Source of the DNA: Chloropicon primus
Lineage: Eukaryota > Chlorophyta > Chloropicophyceae > Chloropicales > Chloropicaceae
Length of the DNA: 64,000 nucleotides
NCBI GenBank assembly: GCA_023205875.1
Contig: CP060760.1
Span: 310,001 to 374,000, forward strand
Direction of reading: 5' to 3'
In this document: positions 10,301-20,800 of the stretch, piece after piece
How positions within the stretch are numbered: the first letter of the stretch is position 1
How the letters are laid out: every line of letters starts with the position of its first letter
Notes under the pieces: model-generated
The model's database searches: none
What the model was told of the DNA's origin: nothing
Seen by the model: only the letters and a program-made list of their open reading frames with translations
Position numbers and translations under genes: made by a program

Positions 10301-11413
10301 CTGGGCTTGGAAGTACAGCTTCGCCAGCGCAAGCTCGGCCTTGACCTCCTCCAGGCGCTTCGTCTTCTGCACGAACCTGTCCGCTTCCTCCTTCTGGGCT
10401 TTCATGTCCCTCTTCTCGGCGGCGACCCCCCTCTTCTTGGAGTAGGCCAAAGAAGTCTTCTCGTCCGCCTCGCGCTTCTGAGCCAGCAAGCCGTCGTACG
10501 CCTCCTTCATCAGGATGCTCCCGCTCGAGTGCTCGAAGAGCGTACAGAGCTCCTTGGACGTCCGGGCGGCGAGGCCGTCCACTTCACCCTGAAACACAAA
10601 GAGGAAGCTGCTGCCGCAGAGGGGGGCCACCTCGTCCGCACCGCTTTCCCCGCCGTCCTGATCCGCCCCGCCCTCGCTCGAGACGCTGGTTCCGAGGTTG
10701 TAGCTCTTGATCGACGAGTTGCAGAGGATTCCCGCGCGCTGGAGCTCGCCCTTGTAGGCCTCCCACGCCACCCTCCTCCCGTTCACGCGGTACTCGCACG
10801 TCCCCCTCGTGTTGCACGAGCGCTGGATCTCTAGCCTTCTTCCCTGGCCCCCCTCGCCGTCGAGTGTCGAGAGGTGGGCGGACACCACCGCCTCGCGGGG
10901 GCCCGACCCCTCGCCGTCCTCGTCCTCCCCGTCCTGCTCCCCGGCCTTGGGCGTGTGGACCAAGTCCTTGAAGGAAGACGCGCACCTCAGGTCCTTCGAC
11001 TTGCTTCCGAGGACGAACGCGATCGCGTCCATCACGTTGCTCTTCCCGGAACCGTTCGGCCCGATCACCGCGTTCACTCCCTCGTCGAACGGCCCAAGCT
11101 TGTGCGTACCAGCATAACTCTTGAAGTCCGTGAGCTCTATCCACTCCAAACGGTAACCCTCTCCGGATGTCCTCACCCTCGAAGGAGAAACAGATCCTGC
11201 TCCAGCTTCGGCCTGACCCTCCGCACTCCCACCACTCCTGCCCCTACGCGAGGACCTGACGCCGACCATCCCTTTCTCTTCCTCTCCTTCTCCTCCGTCG
11301 TCCTTGGACAAGTCTCGTACTCGATCCCTTCCAAATCCTCCACGAACCAACCCCTCACCGCTTCGTTCGACGGCTCGGCTTTCGTTTCTTCCGCAGCGGG
11401 CGTCGTCCACCAA
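7385..11413 (-). CDS. SMC1: SMC1, cohesin ATPase subunit
   Basis: Uninterrupted frame of 1342 residues. The N-terminal head has LEWIELTDFKSYAGTHKLGP followed by Walker A GPNGSGKSN (near residue 116). A long coiled coil follows, then a hinge (about residues 640-790), a second coiled coil, and a C-terminal head with signature LSGGEKTVAAL (near 1243) and Walker B FFVLDEIDAALD (near 1272). The SMC1-specific sequences EPYLAGIKYTAMPPTKRFRDM and VISLKDTFYDKAD separate it from SMC2-4. It forms the ring with SMC3 and the kleisin to hold sister chromatids. A second ATG at 11269 (MVGVRSS) is a plausible start, since residues 1-48 are low in complexity and probably 5' leader. It is divergent from the CFAP69-like gene. 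Confidence 0.95.
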   Translation of the reverse strand: MVDDARCGRNESRAVERSGEGLVRGGFGRDRVRDLSKDDGGEGEEEKGMVGVRSSRRGRSGGSAEGQAEAGAGSVSPSRVRTSGEGYRLEWIELTDFKSYAGTHKLGPFDEGVNAVIGPNGSGKSNVMDAIAFVLGSKSKDLRCASSFKDLVHTPKAGEQDGEDEDGEGSGPREAVVSAHLSTLDGEGGQGRRLEIQRSCNTRGTCEYRVNGRRVAWEAYKGELQRAGILCNSSIKSYNLGTSVSSEGGADQDGGESGADEVAPLCGSSFLFVFQGEVDGLAARTSKELCTLFEHSSGSILMKEAYDGLLAQKREADEKTSLAYSKKRGVAAEKRDMKAQKEEADRFVQKTKRLEEVKAELALAKLYFQAQQINDKVEEKGELEETVASLTEECSGLEKELNEARAQSGKVQRSSTKVAKALSKAKKQASQNGSAVSLKHVEGEINQTIKKLRSNEAKVKKLTEQNKQHVEEIESLEEQAALKEKDLADLEASASGKSKEGKVKAADEDEYNSLKAEAGKQSAILQQDKDALERRKEAEKDTLVALESEARELNQTLQQLEAENEEVNRNLSSKDESLKEVEGKLKHQQKEQKQLSQGHKKNSARRDQLQSKLGELEGEMREAKSYKKQRERDARMFTAITNLKQTITGVYGRLSELCKISESKYTLAITVALGKNMDAVVVEDVSTAKECIQWLKNHFLPPMMFLPLRTIKARPINEMSRNLGGTSKLAYDIVQFSPQFERVVRFVCGSTVVCESHVEAKSLAYGRERHKVVTEDGTLFDKAGTITGGKSQGMERLVQRWNEAHVQNIKKSYESLSAEYRQLPSLNQMIADEQENQKAIEGFQQQLSYLKAESKAQKDKSRHLVKEVAAVQEKKSKHVPLLKACRDKVDKHNKDSEKIDAQLNEITDTVFKDFSRKVGVKNIREYEELQLKEQHEIREKRLLFNTELSKIRSQLQYERKRDTAKPLEKMEKQISQDTTKLEKLKKKEKELIGKSKVEKESIINLENELAELQKQHSDADEKTKAAKSKFTEVSKNLKEASRKIETKENSIEQHRTECEDILQSAVIDHVKLPTSTKKVSNPLEGLVIGGKSYVFDSLDASVKSLANAKDKQNFEEIKKEEIQNMQVELERENPNLKAAEQYEKTVEQEKELGEELESARKECDAISKEFTVIKNKRCKAFMKTFEAVTSSIDSIYKELTGGSGRGGDIGGTAYLSLENPDEPYLAGIKYTAMPPTKRFRDMTDLSGGEKTVAALALLFAINLSSPGDAEFFVLDEIDAALDSTNVSRVARFLRGRSKQFQTIVISLKDTFYDKADCLHGVTRNPESGFSNSFTLDLKAFAA

Positions 11414-12153
11414 ACTCCACCACTCACGAAAGACTCTCTCACGTCGAATGCCCTGTAACTCCTCAGCGTCGTCGTCCCGAACGCCAGCGATGGTGTCACC
11501 ATCCGATCGATCACCTCACGACTCACGACACGATCGATCGCTCCTCCCTCTTCCTCTCCTCTTCTCCGATTTTAGGCGCGAAAACGAACCTTTCCATTTG
11601 GAAATGTCATGGTCAACGGTCCGAGAAGAAGAAGAGGAGAGAGGAATTCGTACATGTACATGGCGTGGTCGGTCAAGGACCTCTTGGGACGAAGACCACT
11701 TGCTTGACGAGCACGCCTTTGGGTTTGTTGGTTCCAAGACGAAGGTGCACTTGTATTGGTTTTCATTTTTCCGTGCTCTGCTTCACCTTTGGCTTGGCTT
11801 CTTTCCTTCATTCGACTCACTTCACTTTGGTGTGGACAAGACAGAAGGCAAGACCATAGCTTCGTGTTGTCCTACGAGGTGCTTGGGTGGGTGGGTTGTC
11901 CCCTGTGCAGCAAGCAGGACAGGCAAGGCCTTGGGCGAGTCCAGTCCCAGGAGGATAACGACAAGGAGTGCTCGCGCTGCGAGCGAGAGCATGTCGGGAG
12001 AGGGCCTTTGACTTGTACGACGACAACGCCCTCAACCCTGGTGTGGTTGCGAGAAGAAGAAGGAAGGGAGAGAGAGAGAGAGAGAGAGAGAGCGTTGGCA
12101 GAGTTCTTTCATTATTATTATTATTATTCGTGGATTGAATAACGGTTGCTGAG
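11414..12153. promoter_or_regulatory. Divergent promoter region between SMC1 and the CFAP69-like gene
   Basis: About 740 bp. Two GATCGATC-type motifs lie close together (about 11506-11545). A GA run (about 12069-12095) and a TTATTA run (about 12110-12130) precede the CFAP69-like ATG. No coding frame is convincing. Confidence 0.45.
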
Positions 12154-15100
12154 ATGATGAGCAGCTACGGAGGAGGGACTGGGACTGGGAAGGCCGCCAC
12201 AATGGGGACGAGCCAGATCCTGAACGCCGCGACGGCTTCGCAGAGGCAGGCCAAGGCAGAGACCATGCTATCGGAGGCGTGCACGACGCGGGCGTCGTGG
12301 CTTGGGAACTGGACGGCGGAGGCCGGGGAGCTCGACGGGAAGGTCCTGGACGACGACCTGGACTTCGAGGTCCTGCTGGAGACGCTCCACAACACAGACG
12401 GGAGCGGCGAGGGGGAGAGCGGCGTGTTCTTGGAGCGGCAAGTCGCGGCGCTCACGAGGGTTGCCAGGCTTCGCGTCGACGGGTTCTTCATGAGCGAGCT
12501 CTCGCAAGTCGAGAAGGTCATCGAGTTCGCCCTCGCCAAGGTGCAGGAGGAGGAGAGCGGGAGGCTCTTCGTGGAGCCCGTGTGCAGGCTTCTCCAGTGC
12601 GCCTGCAGGCCTTTCGTGCGCACCTCGACGACGGACAACATCAAGTACGCGGAAGAGACCGTTTCCTTCGTGCAGACGCTCGGCCTTGCGCTCGACAGCG
12701 AGATGCCAAGCGAAGTCATCTTCCACGCTTCGGAGTCTTTCGCGACCTTGTCCAAGACGGCCACCGGCACGGGAAAGGTGGAACAGTACATCACGAGGAG
12801 CGGGATCATCCTGAGGGCCTTGCAGTGCCTTCGCACCATCCTGTACAACTCCGTCTCCGGCAAGCGGAAGGTTGGAGACACGGTCGTGTTCCTCCTTCTG
12901 CGGGCGCTGGACACCTGCAACGTGTCCCACGACATTGCCGCCTTGCTTGCGGACAATGGCCTCTTTGCCTGCGTCGCGGTGGTTCTGGCGAATCACTCGT
13001 CCAGGGAGAGGGTCGCGATCGCCTGCCAGGTCGTGAGGACTGTCCTCGACATGACCGAGGACAGCGTGGAGGTGAAGACGACAGAGAGCTGCGAGGCGAT
13101 CATGTCCCTGTACGACAATGTTCCGGTCTCCAGCTTGTTCTTCGAGTCCCTTTCGAGGCTCCTGGAGGACATCGTCTTCAAGGGTTTCGGGATGCAAGAC
13201 AAGGACCTGAGGAACGAGATGTGTCTCCTCGTCTTGCTGCTGGCCAAGAATGCCGGGAACAGGCAAGCGCTGGTGGAGTCCAATCTCCTGGACACCATCT
13301 TCTTCGTCGCAACGCAGCCAGAGAGGTTGAGCCAGAGCGACGCCAGCAAAACCGCGCAGGCCCTCATCTCGTCGAGCAACAGGAACATCAGGGCGTTTGC
13401 GTCCACGAGGGAGCCGGAGGACCTGGAACTGAAGCTCACCACGTGGTACGTGGTGGTGGAGATATCAAAGGGGCAGGAGCAGAACGACACGTTCCTCGAG
13501 AAGCTGCAAAGGAGCCAGCTGATCTCGTGCCTCTTGCTGTACTTGGAGGACGGGCAGGGAAGCAAGCAAGTCAAGTGCCTCAAGAGGTGGGCGCCGTACC
13601 AGCTGCAACACCTGAAGTGCGAAGCCATTTGGACGCTAGCGTCTCTGGTCAACATGCTGCCGCAGGACTTTCTCTCCGCCAACGGACTGAACCTGACCCT
13701 GTTTTGCGTGTCCACCATCGCGAATTTCCAGATCCTGCAAGCGTCCATGCACCTCCTGCACCAACTCAGCAAGATCCCGACCTTGAGGCTCCAGTTGAGC
13801 AACAAGGGGGTGGTGGGCTCCCTCCTCCAGGTGTTCCGGGAATTCAGCCGAGCCAAGAGCTCCTGGACGGGCGGGGTGGCCGATCCGAACGATGTGCTGA
13901 AGATGGGCATGCCCCTGGGCACGGAGTCCTACGTTGTGCAACAGGACGTTGCGGCCGTCCTCATCGCCTTCTGCCAAGACGAGGGGGAGGAAAACCCCGA
14001 GGCTGCTGTTTCTGACTTGAACCTGAAGCAGTTCAGCCGCTGCGAGGGAGTTGAGGCAGTTGTTCAGGAGCTCAACATGCTCTACGAGGAAGGCCTGTCC
14101 TCGCCAGCTTCTTATACGGTGTCCCTCCTCCACATGCTGTGGCGCTGTGTGGTCAAGGGCGGCAGGGGGGAAAGTGGCCAAGTCAACCTGAAAACTTTCC
14201 TCGTCCTCGGAGGCATGGAGCTTCTGCTTGACATCGCCTGCGTCGCGGACAAGCGCGTTTGCTCGGTGATCTTGTCCGTCCTCGCCGACGCCATCGAGAG
14301 GGGTGGCGAGCAGGCAAAGGTGATCTGGCACCAGTGGAGATCCACGAGCTCTGGCAACGCGACCGTGAAAGGAGTCAGGGGAGGCGAGGGGATCACTGCT
14401 ACCCACATGCTTCTCCAGAAGTGGCGAGAAGAGGAGAGGGCCAGGAGGCTGACCAGCGAGAGGGGCGTCATTCAGAACCTCAGGAGGCCCTTGGCCGGTA
14501 TGGGCCACGTCCCCCCGATGACAAAGTACAAGGACGGCAGCCACGGCGCTCTAGATAGCTTCATCGACACGATGACGCCGACGACCAGCCGCCCGAGGGC
14601 GGGCACGCTTGCAATGACGGCTGTCATGAACCCGAACGCCGAGGACTTGAGCATATTCCCGAGGGTTCATGCCGTGCTCAAGGTGCTAGGATTCGATGCG
14701 CTCGCCGGAGGGAGCAGGGAAAACGAGTTCTCTTGCCAGGACAAGGCGACCCTGCAATTCATTCAGGAGTACGTCAAGTTCAAGCAAGGGGAAGTTTGGC
14801 TGGACATTGCCGAAAGCTTCGAGAGCGACGGAATGGTGCTCACGGACTTCGACCAGGCCAGGCTTGAGAGCGGCATGGACGCGTCTTACTTGCTAGCCGA
14901 GCAGGTGCAGGAGAAGCAGAGGGAGATTTTGGAGGGAGGCTTCCTCATGGACACCATGAAGGAGCAGAACTTTTACGACAGCATTCTGCTGCAGCAGGAG
15001 CAGGAGCGGGCCGGCCTGCTTCACAAGAAGGACAAGGGCAACCTCACGATGAGAGAGAGGCTCGAGGCCAAGCTCAAGAAGGAGGCCATGCTGAAGAACA

Positions 15101-15414
15101 GCGTGAGGTCTGCGATGGACTCCCTTTCCCAGAAGGACCTCATGAACACGGAGAACGACGGAGGTGGACCCGACGACGAGGAGGATCACGACTCGGACGA
15201 GGACCTCGACGAGGAGACCGTGGAAATGGCCGCTGCCGTGGCCGAGGCAGTGGCCGAGGCCCTTGCAAGTCACGAGGACTCGTCTGACTTGGAGGGATCC
15301 GACGAAGAAATGGACGGCATGGATACCATGATGTCCTCCTCCTCTTCTTCCTCTTCCTCTTCTTCTTCCTCCTCCTCCTCCTCTGCGTCTTCGGAGAACA
15401 ACGAGACGATGTAA
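12154..15414 (+). CDS. CFAP69: CFAP69-like armadillo-repeat ciliary protein
   Basis: Intronless, 1086 residues. The body (about 80-800) is a run of ARM/HEAT-like helical repeats. The C-terminal part has VHAVLKVLGFDALAG, then KQGEVWLDIAESFESDGM, then a coiled coil with QKQREILEGGF and QNFYDSILLQQEQE. This order resembles the C-terminal module of CFAP69/FAP69, a central-apparatus (C1b) protein of motile cilia. The extreme C-terminus is an acidic stretch followed by about 20 serines from a TCC/TCT run (15333-15381). Identity rests on recalled family pattern, and a generic ARM protein is the alternative. The start is the first ATG (MMSSYGGG) after a GA-rich leader. Confidence 0.75.
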   Translation: MMSSYGGGTGTGKAATMGTSQILNAATASQRQAKAETMLSEACTTRASWLGNWTAEAGELDGKVLDDDLDFEVLLETLHNTDGSGEGESGVFLERQVAALTRVARLRVDGFFMSELSQVEKVIEFALAKVQEEESGRLFVEPVCRLLQCACRPFVRTSTTDNIKYAEETVSFVQTLGLALDSEMPSEVIFHASESFATLSKTATGTGKVEQYITRSGIILRALQCLRTILYNSVSGKRKVGDTVVFLLLRALDTCNVSHDIAALLADNGLFACVAVVLANHSSRERVAIACQVVRTVLDMTEDSVEVKTTESCEAIMSLYDNVPVSSLFFESLSRLLEDIVFKGFGMQDKDLRNEMCLLVLLLAKNAGNRQALVESNLLDTIFFVATQPERLSQSDASKTAQALISSSNRNIRAFASTREPEDLELKLTTWYVVVEISKGQEQNDTFLEKLQRSQLISCLLLYLEDGQGSKQVKCLKRWAPYQLQHLKCEAIWTLASLVNMLPQDFLSANGLNLTLFCVSTIANFQILQASMHLLHQLSKIPTLRLQLSNKGVVGSLLQVFREFSRAKSSWTGGVADPNDVLKMGMPLGTESYVVQQDVAAVLIAFCQDEGEENPEAAVSDLNLKQFSRCEGVEAVVQELNMLYEEGLSSPASYTVSLLHMLWRCVVKGGRGESGQVNLKTFLVLGGMELLLDIACVADKRVCSVILSVLADAIERGGEQAKVIWHQWRSTSSGNATVKGVRGGEGITATHMLLQKWREEERARRLTSERGVIQNLRRPLAGMGHVPPMTKYKDGSHGALDSFIDTMTPTTSRPRAGTLAMTAVMNPNAEDLSIFPRVHAVLKVLGFDALAGGSRENEFSCQDKATLQFIQEYVKFKQGEVWLDIAESFESDGMVLTDFDQARLESGMDASYLLAEQVQEKQREILEGGFLMDTMKEQNFYDSILLQQEQERAGLLHKKDKGNLTMRERLEAKLKKEAMLKNSVRSAMDSLSQKDLMNTENDGGGPDDEEDHDSDEDLDEETVEMAAAVAEAVAEALASHEDSSDLEGSDEEMDGMDTMMSSSSSSSSSSSSSSSSSASSENNETM

Positions 15415-15717
15415 AGTGGTGTATGCCTTTGACGGATCGGATGATGATGGGGTTCCCTTTGATTCATTCCATTTGTACTATTATTTATGATACCCCGTGC
15501 CTATTCCTGGCTATTCAAACACATCGAGGATAACCTTCTCAGACTCACCACCCCACACGACCTGCCCTGGTCCTGGTTCTCTTCCTCACCACCATGCCAT
15601 TCTTGCCATCCCCCTCCCGTCCTGTCCCTCCACACTCCAAAGGCCTTGGCTCCTGGAGCAACAAAATAACTCTGCAAGGCGGCGGCTGACAGGGGGAACG
15701 AACGAGGAAGAGAGAGG
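15415..15717. other. Spacer between the CFAP69-like gene and HGH1
   Basis: About 300 bp between two genes in tandem. It is pyrimidine-rich (15560-15640) and then purine-rich just before the HGH1 ATG. I see no other element. Confidence 0.4.
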
Positions 15718-16749
15718 ATGGACGAGTTCATGGGCGAGCTGATCGGGCTGCTGGAGGACAAGAAGGAGGAGGTCAGGACGGAGGCCTCCACTGCTGTCGC
15801 GGGTCTCACGGGCTCGGTCGACGGCAAGGAGTTGCTAGAAAGGACAAGTGACAAACTTTTTCCAGTTCTCCTCAGGCTCCTTCACGACGAGAGCGCCAAG
15901 GTGACTGCCCAGGTGTACGCCGCTCTGGTGAACCTGTCCCTCGATGAGAACGCCTGTCGGTCTCTCCTCTCCCTCGGCGTCGTCCAGAGGGTCATGGAGA
16001 TCCTCAGGGGGAGCAGCGGCGACAAGGTGCACGACAACCTGCAGCTCACGGCGAAGCTCCTTTCCAACCTCACGCTTCATCAGGAGGCCGTGGACCAGCT
16101 GCTTCAGAAGGGCCGTGGCCCTCTCGAGGGATACTTTGTCTCCTGGGTCGTCACCGCGATCGTCTCGGAGACAGCGGAGGGGAGGGGCGAGAGAGAGTAC
16201 TTTGCTGGCGTCCTCACCAACGTGAGTCAGGACAAGGTGGGAAGGAAGGCCCTCCTGGATGGCGCCAACCTCAAAGTACTGAGCGAGGAAGTCATGCTGA
16301 CGAAGACGCAGAGCGACTTCAGGCGCGAGAGCTTGTGCAGAGTCTTCCGGAACGTTTTCATGGGCTGCGCGAAGGACGGCACGGTCGGCCAAGTCATCCA
16401 GAGCGGGTCCATCGAGGCCTGCATCGTTCTCCTGGCCAGCCGGATGGAAGGCGGGGACGCCTCCTCGCTTGGGGTGGCGCTTCCCCCGCCGGGCGCCGCG
16501 GTGGAGGCCCGGGGCGAGCTCACGGTCCCCTGCAGGGAGGCTCTGCTGGAGGGCGTGCTGTGCTTGGCCGAGGAGGAGGAGTCCAGGAAAGTCCTGTGGA
16601 AGGCTAAAGTTCCGGAGATACTCCAGAAGCTGTACGAGAAGGAGTCCGAGCAGGAGATCAACGAGATACTCGAGAGGTGCGCGGACATCTTCATCAGCAA
16701 CCAGGGGGACGGGGAAGACGAAGTGGGGACCGTGGAGGAGATCCAGTGA
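15718..16749 (+). CDS. HGH1: HGH1 homolog, ARM-repeat co-chaperone for eEF2
   Basis: Single exon, 343 residues. The N-terminal repeats (ELIGLLEDKKEEVRTEASTA and LLHDESAKVTAQVYAALVN) and the central NFAGVLTNVSQ-like block, here REYFAGVLTNVSQDKVGRK, are typical of HGH1/FAM203. So are the following RRESLCRVFRNVFM segment and a C-terminal EALLEGVLCLAEEEESRK. HGH1 links TRiC and prefoldin to folding of elongation factor 2. The family length is 350-390 residues, so this is near full size. It converges on the HPt gene with about 105 bp between stop codons. A candidate eEF2 methyltransferase also lies in the window (48.5 kb). Confidence 0.85.
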   Translation: MDEFMGELIGLLEDKKEEVRTEASTAVAGLTGSVDGKELLERTSDKLFPVLLRLLHDESAKVTAQVYAALVNLSLDENACRSLLSLGVVQRVMEILRGSSGDKVHDNLQLTAKLLSNLTLHQEAVDQLLQKGRGPLEGYFVSWVVTAIVSETAEGRGEREYFAGVLTNVSQDKVGRKALLDGANLKVLSEEVMLTKTQSDFRRESLCRVFRNVFMGCAKDGTVGQVIQSGSIEACIVLLASRMEGGDASSLGVALPPPGAAVEARGELTVPCREALLEGVLCLAEEEESRKVLWKAKVPEILQKLYEKESEQEINEILERCADIFISNQGDGEDEVGTVEEIQ

Positions 16750-16854
16750 AGCCCGTTGTTGAGAATGAGAAAAAAATGAATGAAAAAAATGAAAGTGTTG
16801 TTTGTACCATATATTTATTCGCCTCTTCAGAGTCGGAAGCAAGCGCCGCGCAGC

Positions 16855-17683
16855 TCACGCGTCGGGTTTGTGCCTCTTCCTCTTCAACAGGGACTCGATG
16901 TAAGATTCCAGCTCCTCCTTCACTTTCAGGAAGCCCTCGCGCATGCTGGCCAGCTCCCTCTTGGTCTCCTCCGCGTTCTTCTCGACGCAGAGCTTCCTGA
17001 TGTCTTTGCAGTAGCCGCACATCTGCGCGATCCCGATGTTCAAGGAGCTCCCCTTGAAGCGGTGGATCAGCTTCTGGATCTCAGGAAAGTCCACCGCCTT
17101 GTCCCCCCCGTTGCTGAGTTGGACGAGGCTGCCCAGGGTTTCCTCCCCATCACTAATGTACAAGTTCAAAATCTCTGGAAGGAGCTCCTCCCCCACGTCG
17201 TCCTTCAGGCTCACGAAGTTCTCGTCGAAGACGCCCTCGCCGAGCTGCGCAAAAGAGGGAGGACACGGCGGCCAGCGACGACGGGCACAGTGCAGAGGAG
17301 CAAAAAGGAAAAGTGTCAGCGTGGTGCGTGTGCGTCGGGTGGTAGAGGCTCGCAACTTGCAAAAATGGTCGAGACGCCAAGAGTGTTGCGGGACTCACCA
17401 GTCGCTTCTCGATCTCCTCGGTCGTTTCGTGGCCCCTGCCCGAGCTCGAAGCCTTCTTTTCGTCATCCTTGCGAGGGCCCTGCTCCTGGGGACCCGGCCT
17501 CTCAACCTCAGGTTGCCCTATCTCTATCGTGGGGTCCCCCTTGCCCTCCCCGCGCGGGTTCTCGTCGCGCTTGGCTTCTATGTTGGACAGAGGGGACTCG
17601 ACGACGACAACGCCGGTGCCAATGCCCCCCCCCCCTTCAGCCGTCTCGCGCAACTCGACCATGCCCTTGACTGAACTCTTCAA
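16855..17683 (-). CDS. Histidine-containing phosphotransfer (HPt/AHP-like) protein
   Basis: Two exons on the minus strand, 17683-17399 and 17244-16855, with a 154-nt phase-0 intron; 224 residues. The N-terminal ~90 residues are acidic and low in complexity. The second exon is an HPt four-helix bundle: EGVFDENFVSLKDDVGEELL, then the active-site helix LIHRFKGSSLNIG with the phospho-accepting His near residue 156, then two basic helices ending KRKRHKPDA. This H-x-F/L-K-G-S-S motif is that of plant AHP and yeast Ypd1 proteins, which pass phosphate from hybrid histidine kinases to response regulators. The C-terminal basic patch may act as a nuclear signal. It lies in tandem upstream of the ABCA gene, 215 bp apart. 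Confidence 0.88.
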
Positions 17684-17898
17684 TCCTCAAAGACGAGGCG
17701 CTTCTCTGATATTTACAACTTTATCGCCATTGGACGGGAAAAGTCCCACGTTTTTTTCAAGATCTTGAATACACTTGTTCTTGTTACAAAATACAAAAGG
17801 CAAGGGGAGGGGAGGGGGCCTCCTCAAAACTTTTTTATCCCTCTCTGCTCTCCCTCTGCGCGTCTCCTTCTCCTCCCCCTCCTGCTTCCTCCTCCTCC

Positions 17899-20800
17899 TC
17901 ACACCTCGTAGACCATGCTTTTCCTGGAGCTGCTGGACATGCTCTTGCTCTTGCGGAGCGCGGGAGGGGGCTCCGCCCTGCAGCGGCTGCTGAACACGTC
18001 GATCCACGCGCCCCCCCCGGTTGAGGTGAGCATGTCCTCCGTCATGTCGATCGACTTGAGGTGGTTGAAGCTGTTGCTCCTGAAGTTGTTGAGAATCTCG
18101 AGCTTGGCCTCGTTGTGCTCCCTTATGCTTTCCTTGGACTCCATCAGGGAATGGGTCTGCACGGCGAGCTCCGACCTGCACACAAAGTTTCTCTCCAGGA
18201 GCCCCCCCGCGAAACCGAGGAAGATCTCGTCCAAGGTCGTCGGCGAGACGGAATAGTCCGTGATGTAGCCCTGCACCAGAAGCCTCTCGAGCTTCTCGAA
18301 GATCTCCGCCAAGTCTATGGTGGAGCCCAGAATGATTCTGATCTCCGAGCCGCAAATCTCGTCGACGGTCAGCCAGTCCTTCTTCGCGAGGGCGTTCAGC
18401 ACGTCCAGCATCCTGTCCGGCGACACGTAGAGAATGCCGGTGTACCCGCTCCCAAACCTCCGCTTCAGGTGAGCGATGGTGCCGAACGCGTGGAACTCGC
18501 CGGCGGACATCAAGCCAATGTAGTCGCAAAGAGCCTCGCACTCTTCCATGCTGTGGGACGTGAGCACGACCGTCTTGTCCTGCGTGCTGTTCGTTATGGC
18601 ATTCCACAGGGAACGGCGGGAGGCCGGGTCCAAGCCCGCGGAGGGCTCGTCCAGGAGCACCAGCGCGGGGTCTCCAAGGAGGGCGACCGCAACACTGACT
18701 TTCCTTTGGTTGCCTCCGCTCAAGCTGCCGGTCTGCTTGTCCAAGAACCTCGTGATCCCGAGGGTCTGGACCAATTCGGCCACCGCGGGCCCGATGTCCT
18801 TCCTGTCCATACCTTTGATTGCGCCGTAGAGCTGGAGCTGCTCGGTGACCGTCAGCCTCGGCAGCAGCGCGTCGGCTTGAGGGCAGTATCCGACCAACTT
18901 GGACCTGCTGGTCTTGTCCGTCCTGAGCAGGTCGACCCTTTCACCGCCCTTCATGACCAATACCTGGCCATGCACGGCCGTCGTCGCCCCTGTCAGAATC
19001 TTGAAGAACGTCGATTTTCCCGCGCCGTTCACACCGAGAAGCCCAAAGCACCGCCCCTCCCTCAGGCCGAAAGACAGGCCTTTCAGTATCATCTTCTTGC
19101 CGTAACCCACCCAAAGGTTCTTGATCACGACAAGGTCCTTCTTGCCCAACCTGTCGGGAAATGACGTTTCCGAGGCCGAAGCGGTGCTGCTGTCCCCGGT
19201 CACGTGCCCCGTGCTCATGACCCTCTCCCTCTCCGCATTTACGTCCTCGTCGATGAGGCGGGGATGGAAATCGGCGGGCCTTCTCGCAAGGCAGCCCAGG
19301 GAGAAGAGGTCCATCTCGATGGCCAAGAACAGCGCAAAGTAGATCACGGCCTCGCAGGCCAGGTAGATCACCATCCTCGTCACCAAAGAATTCCACGTGT
19401 TCGGTGAGTCGAAAGGCCTGTACACAGAGCACTGGAAGACGTTTACGCACGTGATGGGGTAGTAGCGGTAGACGGAGAACCAAGTGATTTCGAACAGCCC
19501 CCGAGTGACTGCATACACGGGATGCAGTGGGAAAATGTATTCGAAGACCTCCTGCACCGTGAATATAGTACCTTGATCGACGTAGACGGGAAAGTTGACA
19601 ACCACAAGGATTGCTGAAATGTCAAACAGAATCAAACCCGCTATCGCATTGATGCCCAAGATCACACCAAAGCTCACCATCTCACTCCTGAAAGGAAGTT
19701 GCAGCAAGTAGCCAAAGCTCACACTCGCTGGCCCGAAGAGCAGGAGCAAAGCAATCGTGGCCCCCAACCCGGACGAGAAGTCAAAGAAATCTCTCGTCGG
19801 CAGCGCGAAAATCACAACAAAAATAAGGATGCACACAACCAAGTACACACCAAGGTCCCAAACGTAATTTGACAAGTGATACAAGATCTGGTTTGCCCCC
19901 GACAATAGCTGCAGGGTGTTGGCACCTAATCGCTTTTCATACGTCACGTACGTTGCCAAGCAAGTAGCGATGAGCCCAAGTCCGAGGACAAAGGTCGTGA
20001 ATGTGATGTTGCAATTCTGGATGAAGTAGTTGATGGACGGGTTCTTCGCCACTCCGATTTTCGGAAGAGGATGGTTCTCCACGTATATTTCCAACCCTGC
20101 ATTCGACCCGTTCTCTCTCCGAAGCATGTACGTGTCAAAGAGATTCACGGAAGCGGCTGGAGAATGGTAAGCGGTCTGGCTGAACAGCAGAGTGTACAAA
20201 GCGTTTTCACCAATGTCCGTTCCTGTCACGTTCGGGGCATTTTCATAGTAAAGAGCACCGCACGTCTGTTGACGGTCCCTCTCGCACGAAGTCCTCTGAT
20301 TTGTGATGTTGGAGAGGAGGTTCTCCTGGAAGTCGCGCAGGCTCATGGCGGTCGAATTGAATCGGAACGAGAAATCTTCCGCGTAAAGATTCTGCAAGTC
20401 TTCCTGCATGAGCACAGGATCTGAAAAGTTCTGTGCGACAGCAAGAGGACTTGGTGGAGCAGCGAGATTCCTTTGGGAGGACACATAGGCAGCACCCTGC
20501 TTCGATGGGATCGCCGGGGCGATGACTTTCAAGAGCACCCCGCAGCCAATGATAATGAGCACGATGCAGCCGAGCGATTGCAAGACAATGCTAACGATAT
20601 CCCTTTTGAGATCCACAAACCTCTTCCACAAGAAGACTGCAAACTGGCTCTCCCACAACTTGCTCGTAGTTTGGGTGTTCAGCTTCGCGCTGCAGTGAAC
20701 TGAATGCTCCTCGCTTGGAGGCATGGTGCTCATCTTGATAATTTCAAGGAAAACGTCTTCCATCGTCGTGCAGGTAAGCCCGTACGATTCTATGCCGAGC

